The position numbers and the translations under genes were made by a program. The notes under the pieces were generated by a model that saw only the letters and a list, made by a program, of their open reading frames with translations, was not told the origin of the DNA and ran no database searches. 64,000 nucleotides of DNA from Myxococcales bacterium. GTDB taxonomy: Bacteria; Myxococcota_A; UBA796; GCA-2862545. Below are positions 28,704-37,931 of the stretch, piece after piece. Location of the stretch: the NCBI GenBank assembly GCA_019634415.1, contig JAHQVJ010000246.1, positions 1 to 64,000 of the forward strand. The letters run 5' to 3'. Each line of letters starts with the position of its first letter. The stretch's first letter is position 1.

Positions 28704-29740
28704 GGGATTGGATCCTCCGGCTCCGGATCGCGTGCCACCGAGCTCACGGCAGGCACGCCCCGAGGAGGGATCAGGGTGGGCGACGTGTCGCGGGGGATCT
28801 CCCGGCGACGCATCGAGGCTTCCGTCAGGGGGTGCTCCAGCGCCGCCTGGACGGCACGGAAGGCGCGTGCGCTCACGAGCAGCTCCACGTGGCCTGCGGC
28901 CTCGATGCACACGTCGGTGCCCTGGTCGCTGGGAGGAGCCGCCGACCGACCTGGCACCACCACGAGATCGGTGGCGCTCCAGATGCTGAAGACGGGCACG
29001 GGCAGCGGCCACAGGTCATCGAGGAGGTGAGAGTTGAAGCGGATCTCGCGCGCCGCAGCGCCGGGAGAGAACACCGCCAGCTTGGTGCCGCGCCAGGGGG
29101 TACCCACCGTGACCAGACGGCGCACCGACGCGCGCGCCTCGGGATGGTGGCGAAGCACCCAGGCAGCCACGAGGCCTCCCACCGAGAAGCCCACGATGTC
29201 GATCTGTTGGGCTCCCGACACCGAGCGGAGCTCTCGGATCCGTCGGGCGAGCAGCTCCGCCTCCTGGGCGAGGCCTCCGTTGGCGCCTCGGCCGCGGTTC
29301 ACCGGCCACACCCAGCGCCATCCACGTTGGACCAGGAATTGGCGCAGGAACAGCAGGCTCGCGCGAGACCAGGTGCGTCCGGGCACCAGCAGGACGGGGG
29401 CAGCCCGGCGCTCCGAGACCCCTCGCGGGTGAGCCGGGCGTGGCGCGGGCTGACTCCAGCCCAGCGGGGTCATGAGCCGCAGCAACGCACGTGCGCACGC
29501 CTCCCGCACCACCGCCGCCAGCACCTTGGCCTCCAGCCTCACCGACCCCGACTCCGCCGTCTGCACCGCCCAGCCCACCAACGCCACCGTGTGGGTCCAC
29601 ATCAGCAGCAGCACGGGCGGGGCGATGAGCCAGATGGCCGGCTCGATGGGTCCTCCAGGGCGGATCGCGCCTGTGTCTTGCCAGGGGCTGTCTCGGTCCC
29701 TATATCGAACGACCCTATGTCCTGGAGGGGACATGCCCAT
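28700..29740 (-). CDS. Alpha/beta-hydrolase (lipase/esterase-like), membrane-anchored
   Basis: The nucleophile elbow GFSVGG sits in a lipase-type fold (VLLVPGRTW start, VTVGTPW after the elbow, GHVELL with a likely catalytic His). A hydrophobic segment near the N-terminus ([13 protein letters not shown]) suggests membrane anchoring. The start is uncertain: ATG at 29740 lies beyond the fmdB start and has no ribosome-binding site, and GTG at 29614 would begin at the hydrophobic segment. The stop overlaps the first ATPase ATG. Substrate unknown; membership of the ATPase operon suggests an envelope-lipid role. Confidence 0.8.
   Translation of the reverse strand: MGMSPPGHRVVRYRDRDSPWQDTGAIRPGGPIEPAIWLIAPPVLLLMWTHTVALVGWAVQTAESGSVRLEAKVLAAVVREACARALLRLMTPLGWSQPAPRPAHPRGVSERRAAPVLLVPGRTWSRASLLFLRQFLVQRGWRWVWPVNRGRGANGGLAQEAELLARRIRELRSVSGAQQIDIVGFSVGGLVAAWVLRHHPEARASVRRLVTVGTPWRGTKLAVFSPGAAAREIRFNSHLLDDLWPLPVPVFSIWSATDLVVVPGRSAAPPSDQGTDVCIEAAGHVELLVSARAFRAVQAALEHPLTEASMRRREIPRDTSPTLIPPRGVPAVSSVARDPEPEDPIP
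29678..29706 (+). promoter_or_regulatory. Sigma-70 promoter of the fmdB-folD-gcvTHP operon
   Basis: TTGCCA (29678-29683), 17 bases, TATATC (29701-29706). The predicted start near 29713 leaves a 20-base leader containing CTGGAGGGG before the ATG at 29733. Confidence 0.65.
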
Positions 29741-30092
29741 CTACGAGTATCAGTGCAGTGAGTGCGGTCACCGCTTCGAGCGGCTCGTCCGCATCGGGGC
29801 GGATGCTCCGCCGTGCCCCGAGTGCAGCGCAGAGGTGCGCAAGCTCATCAGCCAGTCGGGCTTCATCCTCAAGGGTGGCGGCTGGTACAAGGACCACTAC
29901 GGCCTGAAGTCGTCGGGCTCCAGCTCCTCGTCGTCCGATTCGTCGTCGTCCGATTCGTCGTCGAGCTCCAGTGCGTCGTCGTCCGATTCGTCCTCGTCGA
30001 GTTCCGACTCGTCGTCGTCGTCGTCGAGTTCCGACTCCGGCAGCTCGGGGTCGGGCGGCTCGTCCACCAGCAGCTCCTCGGCGGCAAAATGA
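29733..30092 (+). CDS. FmdB-type zinc-ribbon protein with poly-serine tail
   Basis: 119 residues. The first 50 are a standard FmdB/CxxC_CXXC_SSSS zinc ribbon: [12 protein letters not shown], then CPECS, with four metal-binding Cys. From about residue 60 to the end the protein is almost only Ser with Asp, Gly and a few Ala/Thr, encoded largely by TCG/TCC/GAT repeats. Short Ser tails are known in the family; this one is about half the protein. The function is unknown, and members are proposed regulators. The stop overlaps the folD start (ATGA). Confidence 0.88.
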   Translation: MPIYEYQCSECGHRFERLVRIGADAPPCPECSAEVRKLISQSGFILKGGGWYKDHYGLKSSGSSSSSSDSSSSDSSSSSSASSSDSSSSSSDSSSSSSSSDSGSSGSGGSSTSSSSAAK

Positions 30093-30931
30093 CGGCGCAG
30101 GTACTGGACGGTCGCGCACTGGCGCGGCAGCTGAACAAGGCCCTCAAGCAGCGCGCCGCCGAGCTCGCGCGGCCGCCCGGTCTGGCGGTGATCTTGGCGG
30201 GGGAGGATCCGGCGTCGCAGGTCTACGTTCGCATGAAGGGGCGCGTGGCCGAGCGTCTGGGGTTCCATCACCAGCAGATCGACCTGCCCGCGGACACGTC
30301 GCTCGACACGATCCTGTCGACCGTCGATCGTCTCAACCAGGACGATTCGGTGGACGGGATCCTCGTGCAGCTCCCCCTTCCCGGTGGCCTCGACGGGCGC
30401 GTGGCGACGGAGCGCGTGCTCCCGGACAAGGATGTGGACGGACTGACCAGCGTGAATGCAGGCCTGCTCTCCCAGGGACGGCCCCACCTGGTGTCGTGCA
30501 CGCCCTTCGGGGTGATGCGCCTGCTCGAGTCGTCGGGGATCGCCCTCGAGGGACTGGATGCCTGCGTCATCGGGCGCTCCAACCTCGTCGGGAGGCCGGT
30601 GGCCCACCTGCTGGAGCAGCGGAACGCGACGGTCACCCAGTGCCACAGTCGGACCCGCGACCTACCGGAGATCGTGAAGCGCAGCGACGTGGTGGTGGCG
30701 GCCATCGGTCGCTCGAATCACGTCAAGGGCGAGTGGATCAAGCCCGGTGCGGTGGTGATCGACGTGGGCGTCAATCGAATGGAGGACGGCTCCCTCATCG
30801 GTGACGTGGAGTACGACGCTGCGGCACAGCGCGCTGCTGCCATCACGCCCGTTCCAGGCGGTGTCGGCCCCATGACCATCGCCATGCTGATGGAGAACAC
30901 CTACAAGGCCGCCGTCCACCACCAGGGGTGA
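30089..30931 (+). CDS. folD: Methylene-THF dehydrogenase / methenyl-THF cyclohydrolase
   Basis: Bifunctional enzyme interconverting methylene-, methenyl- and formyl-tetrahydrofolate. ATG 30089 overlaps the fmdB stop. The catalytic Y-x-x-x-K is Tyr46/Lys50 in SQVYVRMK; the DGILVQLPLP and GRSNLVGRP (NADP site) signatures and the C-terminal PVPGGVGPMT are complete. 280 residues. It precedes gcvT, so methylene-THF from glycine cleavage is processed by the same operon. Confidence 0.96.
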   Translation: MTAQVLDGRALARQLNKALKQRAAELARPPGLAVILAGEDPASQVYVRMKGRVAERLGFHHQQIDLPADTSLDTILSTVDRLNQDDSVDGILVQLPLPGGLDGRVATERVLPDKDVDGLTSVNAGLLSQGRPHLVSCTPFGVMRLLESSGIALEGLDACVIGRSNLVGRPVAHLLEQRNATVTQCHSRTRDLPEIVKRSDVVVAAIGRSNHVKGEWIKPGAVVIDVGVNRMEDGSLIGDVEYDAAAQRAAAITPVPGGVGPMTIAMLMENTYKAAVHHQG

Positions 30932-30984
30932 TTGACACCGTAGGCGCCGCGGGTCATGAGGCCGCCTCGCACGCGGGAGACGCT

Positions 30985-32076
30985 GTGGAGCTTCGCCGCA
31001 CGCCCTTTTTCGATCATCACGTCCGCGCCGGGGCTCGCATCGTCCCCTTCGCGGGCTTCGAGATGCCCGTGACCTACCAGGGGCTCCGCGAGGAGCACCT
31101 GCAGACGCGGGCTTCCGTGGGCCTGTTCGACGTCTCCCACATGGGAGAGGTCCGGGTGCGAGGCCCCAAGGCCGAGGACGCCTTGATGTGGCTGCTGTCG
31201 AACGCCATCCGTCGCATCGCCGTCGGCTCGGCACAGTACAACGCCATGTGCAACGAGCAAGGCGGAGTGGTGGACGACGTCTTCGTCTATCGAGTGGCCG
31301 CCGACGACTTCCTCGTGTGCGTGAACGCGGCCAACCGTGACAAGGATTTTGCCTGGATGCAGGCGAACAACCCTCACGGTGCCGAGCTGGTGGACGAGGG
31401 CGACGACTGGGCGCAGCTCGCCATCCAGGGGCCCAAGGCCGTAGACGTGGTGGATCGCCTGGTGGACTTCGACGCAGCCTCGGTCAAGCGGCACACGTTC
31501 CGCCAGGCCGCCTTCGCCGGCATCGATGGCTGCCTCGTGGCACGCACGGGCTACACCGGCGAGGACGGCTTCGAGGTGTTTCTCCCGGCTGAGGGTGCCG
31601 GCCCCGCCTGGGACGCCATCCTCGCAGCGGGGGAGCCCGAGGGCATCGTTCCCGTGGGTCTCGGCGCGAGGGACACCCTGCGCCTCGAGGTGCGCAACTG
31701 CCTGTACGGACACGAGCTGTCGGACGAGACGTCGCCGCTGGCAGCGGGGCTGGGCTGGATCGTCAAGCTGCGCAAGCCCGGGGGATTCGTGGGAGCGACG
31801 GCCATCGCCGCGCGTCGCGAGACGGATCCGGAGGTCCTCGTAGGGCTGGTGATGGAGGGCAAGCGCATCGCCCGTGACGGCATGGCGGTGCTGGTGGACG
31901 GCCAACCGGTGGGACGCGTCACCTCCGGCACCCTCGGACCCTCCGTGGGTCGACCCGTGGCTCTGGCCTACGTGGCGAGGGCCCACAGCGCCGTCGGCAC
32001 CCGCCTGACGGTGGACGTACGCGGCCGCGAGGCCACCGGCGTGGTGGTCGAGGGCTCGTTCCTGGAGGTCTCGTGA
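30985..32076 (+). CDS. gcvT: Aminomethyltransferase, glycine cleavage T protein
   Basis: Transfers the aminomethyl carbon from lipoylated GcvH to THF, releasing ammonia. GTG 30985 has GGGAGA five bases upstream and starts exactly at the family N-terminus (RRTPFFDHHV). GTG 30928, overlapping the folD stop, would add 19 residues with no ribosome-binding site. Signatures are FAGFEMPV, FDVSHMGE, ARTGYTGEDGFE and LGARDTLRLE. 363 residues. It is coupled to gcvH by GTGA. Confidence 0.95.
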   Translation: MELRRTPFFDHHVRAGARIVPFAGFEMPVTYQGLREEHLQTRASVGLFDVSHMGEVRVRGPKAEDALMWLLSNAIRRIAVGSAQYNAMCNEQGGVVDDVFVYRVAADDFLVCVNAANRDKDFAWMQANNPHGAELVDEGDDWAQLAIQGPKAVDVVDRLVDFDAASVKRHTFRQAAFAGIDGCLVARTGYTGEDGFEVFLPAEGAGPAWDAILAAGEPEGIVPVGLGARDTLRLEVRNCLYGHELSDETSPLAAGLGWIVKLRKPGGFVGATAIAARRETDPEVLVGLVMEGKRIARDGMAVLVDGQPVGRVTSGTLGPSVGRPVALAYVARAHSAVGTRLTVDVRGREATGVVVEGSFLEVS

Positions 32077-32441
32077 ACATCCCTGCCGATCTGAAGTACA
32101 CCGAGCACGACGAGTGGATCCGGACCGACGGTGAGCACCTCGTGGTGGGCATTACGGACTACGCCCAGGATCAGCTGGGTGAGCTGGTCCACGTGGAGCT
32201 TCCCGAGGTGGGCGCACAGGTCTCCGCGGGCCAGGAGGTCTGCGAGGTGGAGTCCGTGAAGGCCGTGGCGGAGATCTACGCGCCCGTCGCCGGCACGGTG
32301 GTGGCGGTGAACACGGATCTCGACACCAGCCCAGAGTCCATCAACAGCGATCCGTACGGTTCCTGGATCTACCGCATCGCTGCCGACGGAGAGCCCGAGG
32401 GGTTGCTGGACGCGCAGGGATACGCCGCCAAGGTGTCGTAG
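32073..32441 (+). CDS. gcvH: Glycine cleavage system H protein
   Basis: Lipoyl carrier of the glycine cleavage complex. 122 residues; the lipoylated Lys63 is in ESVKAVAEIYAP. The KYTEHDEWI start and GITDYAQDQLG segment are standard. The GTG start overlaps the gcvT stop. Confidence 0.97.
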   Translation: MNIPADLKYTEHDEWIRTDGEHLVVGITDYAQDQLGELVHVELPEVGAQVSAGQEVCEVESVKAVAEIYAPVAGTVVAVNTDLDTSPESINSDPYGSWIYRIAADGEPEGLLDAQGYAAKVS

Positions 32442-32453
32442 GGAGGACCCACC

Positions 32454-35306
32454 ATGTCGATTCCACCCGACCGCTTCGCTCATCGCCACATGGGTCCGTC
32501 CACCGAGGACGTGGCTGCCATGCTGGAGGTCCTCGGTGCCCCCAGCCTAGAGGCCCTGGTGAAACAGACGGTGCCCGAGGGCATTCGTGCGTCCGAGGGA
32601 GCCTTCGCCTCGCTTCCCGAGGCGGCGACGGAGGTGGAAGCGCTCGCCGAGCTCGCCGAGCACGCGGGCGCCAACGACGTGCGGCGTAGCTACCTGGGTA
32701 TGGGCTACCACGGCACCCTCACGCCGGGTGTGATCCTGCGGAACGTGGTGGAGAATCCTGGCTGGTACACCGCCTACACGCCCTATCAGGCCGAGATCAG
32801 CCAGGGGCGGCTCGAGGCGTTGCTGATCTTCCAGACCGTGGTGCAGGAGCTGTGCGGACTGGACATCGCGAACGCCAGCATGCTCGACGAGGCCACGGCC
32901 GCTGCCGAGGCGATGACGATGTCGTGGCGGCAGCATCGCAACAAGGGGGAGGCCTACTTCGTCGACGAGCGGGTGCACCCGCAAGTGCTGGCGGTCGTGC
33001 AGACACGCGCGGAGCCGCTGGGCTTGCGGGTGGTGGTGGGCCGTGCCGAGGATCACGACTTCGACACCGACAAGGTCTTCGGAGCGCTGCTGTCGTACCC
33101 GTGCACCGACGGCACCCTGCTGGATCTGGAGCCGGTGGTTCAGCGCGCCCATGCTGCCGGAGCAATCGTGACGGCCTGCACGGATCTGCTCGCGCAGACC
33201 ATGCTCCGCCCGGTGGGGGAGATCGGCGTCGACATCGCCGTGGGCAACGCCCAGCGGTTCGGCGTGCCCTTGGGGTACGGCGGCCCCCACGCTGCGTTCA
33301 TGGCCACACGCTCCGACTTCCAGCGGCAGATGCCAGGCCGAATCATCGGTGTCAGCAAGGATGTGCACGGCAACCCTGCGCTGCGCATGGCGCTGCAGAC
33401 GCGCGAGCAGCACATCCGGCGACAGAAGGCCACGAGCAACATCTGCACGGCCCAGGTGCTGCTGGCGGTGGTGGCGGGGCTCTATGCCGTGTGGCACGGC
33501 CCCGAGGGGCTCGTGCGCATCGCTCGCCGTGCCCACGCCTTTGCCGCGGCGCTGGCACTGGGGGCCGAGCGTGCTGGCCACGCGGTGGTGTCGAAGTCTT
33601 TCTTCGACTCGGTCCGGATCCGAGTCGCGTCCGGCCGTGACGCGGTGCTCCAGCGCGCCGACGAGCGCGGCATCAACCTCCGCGTGCTCGGTGACCACGA
33701 CGTGGTCGTCGCGTTGGACGAGACGGTGACGGAGTCGGATCTGGCGGATCTGCTCTCGGTCTTCGGCTCTGGCGAAGAGGCGACGGCCCTGCTGGGGCAG
33801 GTCAGCGCCGAGGCTCCTGCAGGCTTTGCACGGGAGTCCGAGTTCCTGGCGGAGCCCGTGTTCCACCGCCACCGCAGCGAGACGGAGATGCTGCGGTACC
33901 TGCATCGGCTGCAGGTGCGCGACATCGCGCTGGACACCTCGATGATCCCGCTGGGATCGTGCACCATGAAGCTCAACGCCACCACCGAGATGGTGCCGGT
34001 GACGTGGCCGGGCTTCAACGCGCTGCATCCCTTCGCCCCGCGTGAGCAGGCCCAGGGCTATGCTGCGCTGTTCGGGCAGCTCGAGGACTGGCTGGCCACC
34101 ATCACGGGCTTCGATGCCATCTCGCTGCAGCCGAACGCCGGCTCTCAGGGGGAGTACACCGGCTTGCTCGTGATCCGGGCTTGGCACGCGTCGCGGGGCG
34201 AGGCGCACCGCAACGTGTGCCTCATTCCCACGTCGGCCCACGGCACCAACCCCGCGAGCGCGGTGATGGCGGGTATGCGAGTGGTGCCCGTGGCCTGCGA
34301 TGACGACGGCAACGTCGACCTTCAGGACCTGCAGGCCAAGGCCGACGAGCACGCCGAGCATCTCGGCGCGCTGATGGTGACCTACCCCTCCACCCACGGG
34401 GTGTTCGAGCCCACCATCGAGGCCATCTGCGGCATCGTGCACGAGCGCGGTGGCCAGGTCTACATGGACGGCGCCAACATGAACGCCATGGTGGGGTTGT
34501 GTCAGCCGGGTCGGTTCGGTGCGGATGTGTGCCACCTGAACCTGCACAAGACGTTCTGCATCCCCCACGGTGGTGGGGGACCGGGCATGGGACCCATCGG
34601 GGTTCGCTCGCACCTGGCGCCGTTCCTCCCGTCCCATCCGGTGGTTCCGCCCCACGATGGCGCGGACGGGGCCTTGGGCGCGGTGTCTTCGGCCCCCTGG
34701 GGCTCTCCCTCCATCCTGCCCATCTCGTGGGCCTACATTCGCATGTTGGGGGCCGAGGGGCTCAAGCAGGCGAGCGAGCTCGCGATCCTGAACGCCAACT
34801 ACGTCGCGAAGCGGCTCGAGGGTCACTACGAGGTGCTCTACCGGGGGGCCGAGGGCCGAGTGGCCCACGAGTGCATCCTGGATCTGCGCCCCTTCAAGGC
34901 TGCCGGCGTTCAGGTGGACGACGTGGCCAAGCGCCTGATGGACTATGGCTTCCACGCCCCGACGATGTCGTTTCCGGTGGTGGGCACCTTGATGGTGGAG
35001 CCCACGGAGAGCGAGGGCAAGCGGGAGCTGGACCGCTTCTGCGAAGCCATGATCGCCATCCGCGAGGAGATCCGGTCCGTCCAGGACGGCCTGGCCATCG
35101 ACGACAGCCCCTTGCGCCACGCGCCTCACACTGCCGAGGACGTCACCCGCGACACGTGGGAGCGCAGCTACTCGCGCTCCGTGGCGGCGTTCCCGAGCTC
35201 CAGCACTCGCGCCCACAAGTACTGGCCGACGGTGGGTCGGATCGACAACGCCTACGGTGATCGCAACTTGATCTGTACCTGCGACGCGTGGCCGGACGAG
35301 GCGTAG
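32454..35306 (+). CDS. gcvP: Glycine dehydrogenase (decarboxylating), P protein, single-chain
   Basis: PLP enzyme that decarboxylates glycine and loads the aminomethyl group onto GcvH. 950 residues, the fused form in which the GcvPA-like and GcvPB-like halves are one chain. The PLP Lys699 is in [23 protein letters not shown] starts the protein, and [10 protein letters not shown] lies near residue 500. GGAGG precedes the ATG. It ends the one-carbon operon. Three and a half exact copies of a 14-base repeat follow the stop. Confidence 0.97.
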   Translation: MSIPPDRFAHRHMGPSTEDVAAMLEVLGAPSLEALVKQTVPEGIRASEGAFASLPEAATEVEALAELAEHAGANDVRRSYLGMGYHGTLTPGVILRNVVENPGWYTAYTPYQAEISQGRLEALLIFQTVVQELCGLDIANASMLDEATAAAEAMTMSWRQHRNKGEAYFVDERVHPQVLAVVQTRAEPLGLRVVVGRAEDHDFDTDKVFGALLSYPCTDGTLLDLEPVVQRAHAAGAIVTACTDLLAQTMLRPVGEIGVDIAVGNAQRFGVPLGYGGPHAAFMATRSDFQRQMPGRIIGVSKDVHGNPALRMALQTREQHIRRQKATSNICTAQVLLAVVAGLYAVWHGPEGLVRIARRAHAFAAALALGAERAGHAVVSKSFFDSVRIRVASGRDAVLQRADERGINLRVLGDHDVVVALDETVTESDLADLLSVFGSGEEATALLGQVSAEAPAGFARESEFLAEPVFHRHRSETEMLRYLHRLQVRDIALDTSMIPLGSCTMKLNATTEMVPVTWPGFNALHPFAPREQAQGYAALFGQLEDWLATITGFDAISLQPNAGSQGEYTGLLVIRAWHASRGEAHRNVCLIPTSAHGTNPASAVMAGMRVVPVACDDDGNVDLQDLQAKADEHAEHLGALMVTYPSTHGVFEPTIEAICGIVHERGGQVYMDGANMNAMVGLCQPGRFGADVCHLNLHKTFCIPHGGGGPGMGPIGVRSHLAPFLPSHPVVPPHDGADGALGAVSSAPWGSPSILPISWAYIRMLGAEGLKQASELAILNANYVAKRLEGHYEVLYRGAEGRVAHECILDLRPFKAAGVQVDDVAKRLMDYGFHAPTMSFPVVGTLMVEPTESEGKRELDRFCEAMIAIREEIRSVQDGLAIDDSPLRHAPHTAEDVTRDTWERSYSRSVAAFPSSSTRAHKYWPTVGRIDNAYGDRNLICTCDAWPDEA

Positions 35307-35310
35307 TGGG

Positions 35311-35366
35311 GCTGACCGCTAACGGCTGACCGCTAACGGCTGACCGCTAACGGCTGACCGCCAACC
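35311..35366 (+). repeat. Four tandem 14-base repeats
   Basis: GCTGACCGCTAACG three times exactly (35311, 35325, 35339), then a fourth unit with two changes (35353-35366). They fill the whole gap between the convergent gcvP and sigma-factor stops. The unit is not palindromic and the region has no T-run, so it is not a clear terminator. Confidence 0.9.
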
Positions 35367-35367
35367 A

Positions 35368-36246
35368 TCACGCGAAGCTGAACGCATCCAGCTGCTTGCG
35401 ACGCTTGGCGTGGCGAAGCTTGCGCAAGGCCTTGATCTCGATCTGACGGATCCGCTCGCGGGTCAGCGCGAAGCGGACGCCGATCTCCTCGAGCGAGTAG
35501 TTCGTGGGCTCGCCGATGCCGAAGCGCATGCGGATCACCTTCTCCTCGCGCGGCGCCAGGCTGGCCAGCACGTCGTCGATCTGGTCCTTGAGGTCGGCGT
35601 CGTCCATGCGCTCCGACGGCACCTCGGCGTCGGGGTTCTCGATGAAGTCGATCACGGTGCTCTCGGACTCGTCGGAGACGGCCGCATCCAGGCTCATGGG
35701 CTCCCGCGTGATCTTGATGAGCTCTTCGACCTCCTCGACCTCGATCCCGAGCTCCTTCGCGATCTCGTGGGTCTTCGGATCGCGTCCCAGCCTCTGGAAC
35801 AGCATCTTCTGGGTCTGGTGCACGCGGTTGACGATCTCGAGCTTGTAGATGGGCACTCGGATGGTGCGGATCTGCGACTCGATGGCGCGAATGATGGACT
35901 GTCGGATCCACCAGGAGGCGTACGTGGAGAACTTGAAGCCTCGGGTGTGATCGAACTTCTCCACCGCCTTCATCAAGCCGAGGTTGCCCTCCTGGATCAG
36001 GTCCGGCAGGGGCAGGCCGCGGTAGATGTACTGCTTGGCGATGGAGACCACGAGGCGGAGGTTGGCCTTGATCAGCGCGGCCTTCGCGAGCTCGGCATCG
36101 GGTCCGCCGTCGTCGATCCGCCGGGCCACCTCGACCTCGTCCTTGGCGGTGAGCAGGGGAATGGCCCCCATCGCGCGGAGGTACTTGTTCAGGAGAGCTC
36201 CGCTCTCGTCATTCCGCTCCGTCTTCGCCGCAGCCGTACGCGCCAT
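35368..36246 (-). CDS. Alternative RNA polymerase sigma factor, sigma-70 family (RpoS/RpoD-like, no region 1.1)
   Basis: 292 residues from ATG 36246 (GTGGAGC upstream). Region 1.2 begins near residue 17; region 2 has the core-binding and -10 recognition helices (GNLGLMKAVEKFDHTRGFKFSTYASWWIR region); region 3 follows RTIRVPIYKLE; and region 4 ends in the -35 helix (LTRERIRQIEIKALRKL). Lack of region 1.1 and the moderate size mark a group-2 sigma such as RpoS or myxobacterial SigB/SigC types, rather than the housekeeping factor. Just upstream is a consensus sigma-54 promoter, so it is probably under RpoN control. Confidence 0.92.
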   Translation of the reverse strand: MARTAAAKTERNDESGALLNKYLRAMGAIPLLTAKDEVEVARRIDDGGPDAELAKAALIKANLRLVVSIAKQYIYRGLPLPDLIQEGNLGLMKAVEKFDHTRGFKFSTYASWWIRQSIIRAIESQIRTIRVPIYKLEIVNRVHQTQKMLFQRLGRDPKTHEIAKELGIEVEEVEELIKITREPMSLDAAVSDESESTVIDFIENPDAEVPSERMDDADLKDQIDDVLASLAPREEKVIRMRFGIGEPTNYSLEEIGVRFALTRERIRQIEIKALRKLRHAKRRKQLDAFSFA

Positions 36247-36274
36247 GCTCGCTCCACGTCGTCGCGGAACACCA

Positions 36275-36289
36275 TGCAAGAGGTGTGCC
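36275..36289 (-). promoter_or_regulatory. Sigma-54 promoter of the sigma-factor gene
   Basis: On the minus strand GGCAC (36289-36285), five bases, TTGCA (36279-36275): a complete core consensus. The expected start near 36264 leaves a leader of about 18 bases that contains the ribosome-binding site before the ATG at 36246. The fit of consensus, spacing, strand and distance is the best of the three such sites in the window. Confidence 0.75.
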
Positions 36290-36489
36290 GGGTTTCGGGC
36301 GTCGGTCGAACCTAGGTCATCGGCGATGCGAACCAGCGGGCGTTCCAACTTCTGGACATGTCCGTCACAGGCTGGGACAACGTCCGAGATTTTGAGACAC
36401 ACACGCGCGGCGGAGCTGGACGCAACGATGAGGAGCCTGCGGGTTACCACCACTCAGGCCATGGTCTGCCCGTGGCGCAGGAGGTTGCG

Positions 36490-37113
36490 ATGATCGACAC
36501 GTTGGTGGCGGGCGGAGCCATCATGATTCCGATCCTCGCGTGCTCCATCGTGGCGCTAGCGACCTTCTTCGAGCGCCTGTGGTCGCTGAGGCGTGCGCGG
36601 GTGGTCCCGCCTGCCTTCGGGGTGGAGCTGGTGGATCTGGTCCGCCAGGAGCGATGGAACGACGCGCTCACGCTGTGTCGCAAGCGCGACGTGGCCATCG
36701 CGCGCATCCTGGAGGTGGCCATCGAGGCACGCTCCGAGCCGCGCTCCCTCATCAAGGAGCGGGTGGAAGAGGTGGGTCGCCGCGAGGCCGCGGAGCTGGA
36801 GCGCTACACCGCCGTGCTCGGCACCATCGCGTCCATCTCTCCGCTGCTGGGGCTGCTGGGCACCGTGTGGGGCATGATCGTCACGTTCCAGGTGATCGAG
36901 CAGCAGGGGGTCGAGGTCGGCGCGCTGGCGGGCGGGATCAGCCAGGCCCTCATCACCACCTTCGGCGGCCTGTTCGTGGGGATCCCCACCTTGGTGGCCA
37001 ACCGGTACGTGCTGTCGCGGGTCGACTCCTTGGTGCTGGATCTGGAGGAGGTGGCATTGGGTATCGTGAACCTGATGGCCGAGGACTCCTCTGTGGGTGA
37101 GGCCGCCAAGTGA
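36490..37113 (+). CDS. exbB: ExbB/TolQ/MotA-type proton channel protein
   Basis: Inner-membrane channel component that harvests the proton gradient for TonB- or Tol-type work. ATG 36490 has CAGGAGG upstream. 207 residues with an N-terminal membrane segment and two more in the conserved domain (SPLLGLLGTVWGMIVTFQ, then GGISQALITTFGGLFVGIPTLV). The partner ExbD gene starts in its stop codon (GTGA). A TonB-dependent receptor lies about 6 kb downstream on the same strand, so an ExbB role is more likely than TolQ; no tolA, tolB or pal is nearby. Confidence 0.9.
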   Translation: MIDTLVAGGAIMIPILACSIVALATFFERLWSLRRARVVPPAFGVELVDLVRQERWNDALTLCRKRDVAIARILEVAIEARSEPRSLIKERVEEVGRREAAELERYTAVLGTIASISPLLGLLGTVWGMIVTFQVIEQQGVEVGALAGGISQALITTFGGLFVGIPTLVANRYVLSRVDSLVLDLEEVALGIVNLMAEDSSVGEAAK

Positions 37114-37541
37114 GGTTCGTGGCCAGCCGCAGACCCGATCCGTTGATCGACGTCACGCCGATGATCGACATCGTGTTCCAGCTGGTGCTGTTCTTCATGG
37201 TGTCCACCACCTTCGTGCAGTCGCCGGGGATCCAGGTGGATCTGCCGCGCTCGAGTGCGCAGACGGTGCTGTCGGACGACAAGGACATCAACATCTGGAT
37301 GACCCTGGAGGGGGCGGTCTACGTCGACGAGAGCCCGGTCACGGCAGAGCAGCTGCTGGAGGTCTTCCGCCGCCGGGGTCGGAACGATCCGAACACGCTG
37401 GTGGTGATCAAGGCCGACACCGGGGTGTCCCACGGGCGCGTGGTCTCGGTGATGGATCAGGCTCGCGCTCAGGGGCTCACTCGCTTGGCCATCGCCACGG
37501 ATGCCGGAGGGGGAGGAGGCGACGAGGAGCCAGACCCGTAG
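37110..37541 (+). CDS. exbD: ExbD/TolR-type biopolymer transport protein
   Basis: 143 residues with one N-terminal membrane helix. The proton-binding Asp is in the DVTPMIDIVFQLVLFF segment (Asp of PMID). The periplasmic domain ends with the standard VSVMDQARAQGLTRLAIAT. A GTG start overlaps exbB. The last 13 residues are Gly/Glu/Asp-rich. Confidence 0.92.
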   Translation: MRFVASRRPDPLIDVTPMIDIVFQLVLFFMVSTTFVQSPGIQVDLPRSSAQTVLSDDKDINIWMTLEGAVYVDESPVTAEQLLEVFRRRGRNDPNTLVVIKADTGVSHGRVVSVMDQARAQGLTRLAIATDAGGGGGDEEPDP

Positions 37542-37587
37542 GGGGCCGTCGAGCTGTTATGATCCTCGCCCGCCTCGGATTCCCACC

Positions 37588-37884
37588 TTGTCTTCCCTCT
37601 CTGTTCAGCGCATCCTCCTCACCGTCGTTCCCGCGGCACTCATCCTGATCCCCGCTGGCTTGGCCATCTGGAGCGACAGCGGCACCGTGGAGCGTGCGCG
37701 CCTCGAGCGACAGCTCGAGGCGTCACAGTCGGAGCTGGCCGCCATCGAGCGCCAGAATGCCCGCCTGCTGCGCGAGCTGAAGCTGGCCGAGGAAGAAGAT
37801 GCGGTGCTGGAGCGTTGGGTCGCCGAGGAGATCGGGTGGACGCGTCCGGGCACCACCTTGGTGCGCTTCGACAACGAGGAGTAG
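37588..37884 (+). CDS. FtsB/DivIC-like septum-formation protein
   Basis: 98 residues: one membrane helix (about 8-27), a coiled coil (about 34-75; repeated Leu/Glu/Arg heptads) and a C-terminal EEIGWTRPGTTLVRF that matches the FtsB/DivIC end motif (E-x-G-x-x-x-P-G). FtsB bridges FtsL and FtsQ in the divisome. The start is not certain: TTG 37588 is preferred, but the frame is open further upstream. It sits between exbD and a Ser/Thr kinase, an unusual place for ftsB, which commonly follows eno. Confidence 0.75.
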   Translation: MSSLSVQRILLTVVPAALILIPAGLAIWSDSGTVERARLERQLEASQSELAAIERQNARLLRELKLAEEEDAVLERWVAEEIGWTRPGTTLVRFDNEE

Positions 37885-37931
37885 GCTCGTCTGCGTCCTG
37901 TCGAGGTGCGCACACGTTAGAGTCGAGGTGG

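Noticed and set aside
31000-35306. Glycine riboswitch upstream of gcvT.
   Set aside because: gcvT is separated from folD by a 53-base gap at most, and the operon leader is about 20 bases; there is no room for the aptamer.
35311-35366. Tandem repeats as a CRISPR array.
   Set aside because: Units are 14 bases with no spacers and no cas genes.
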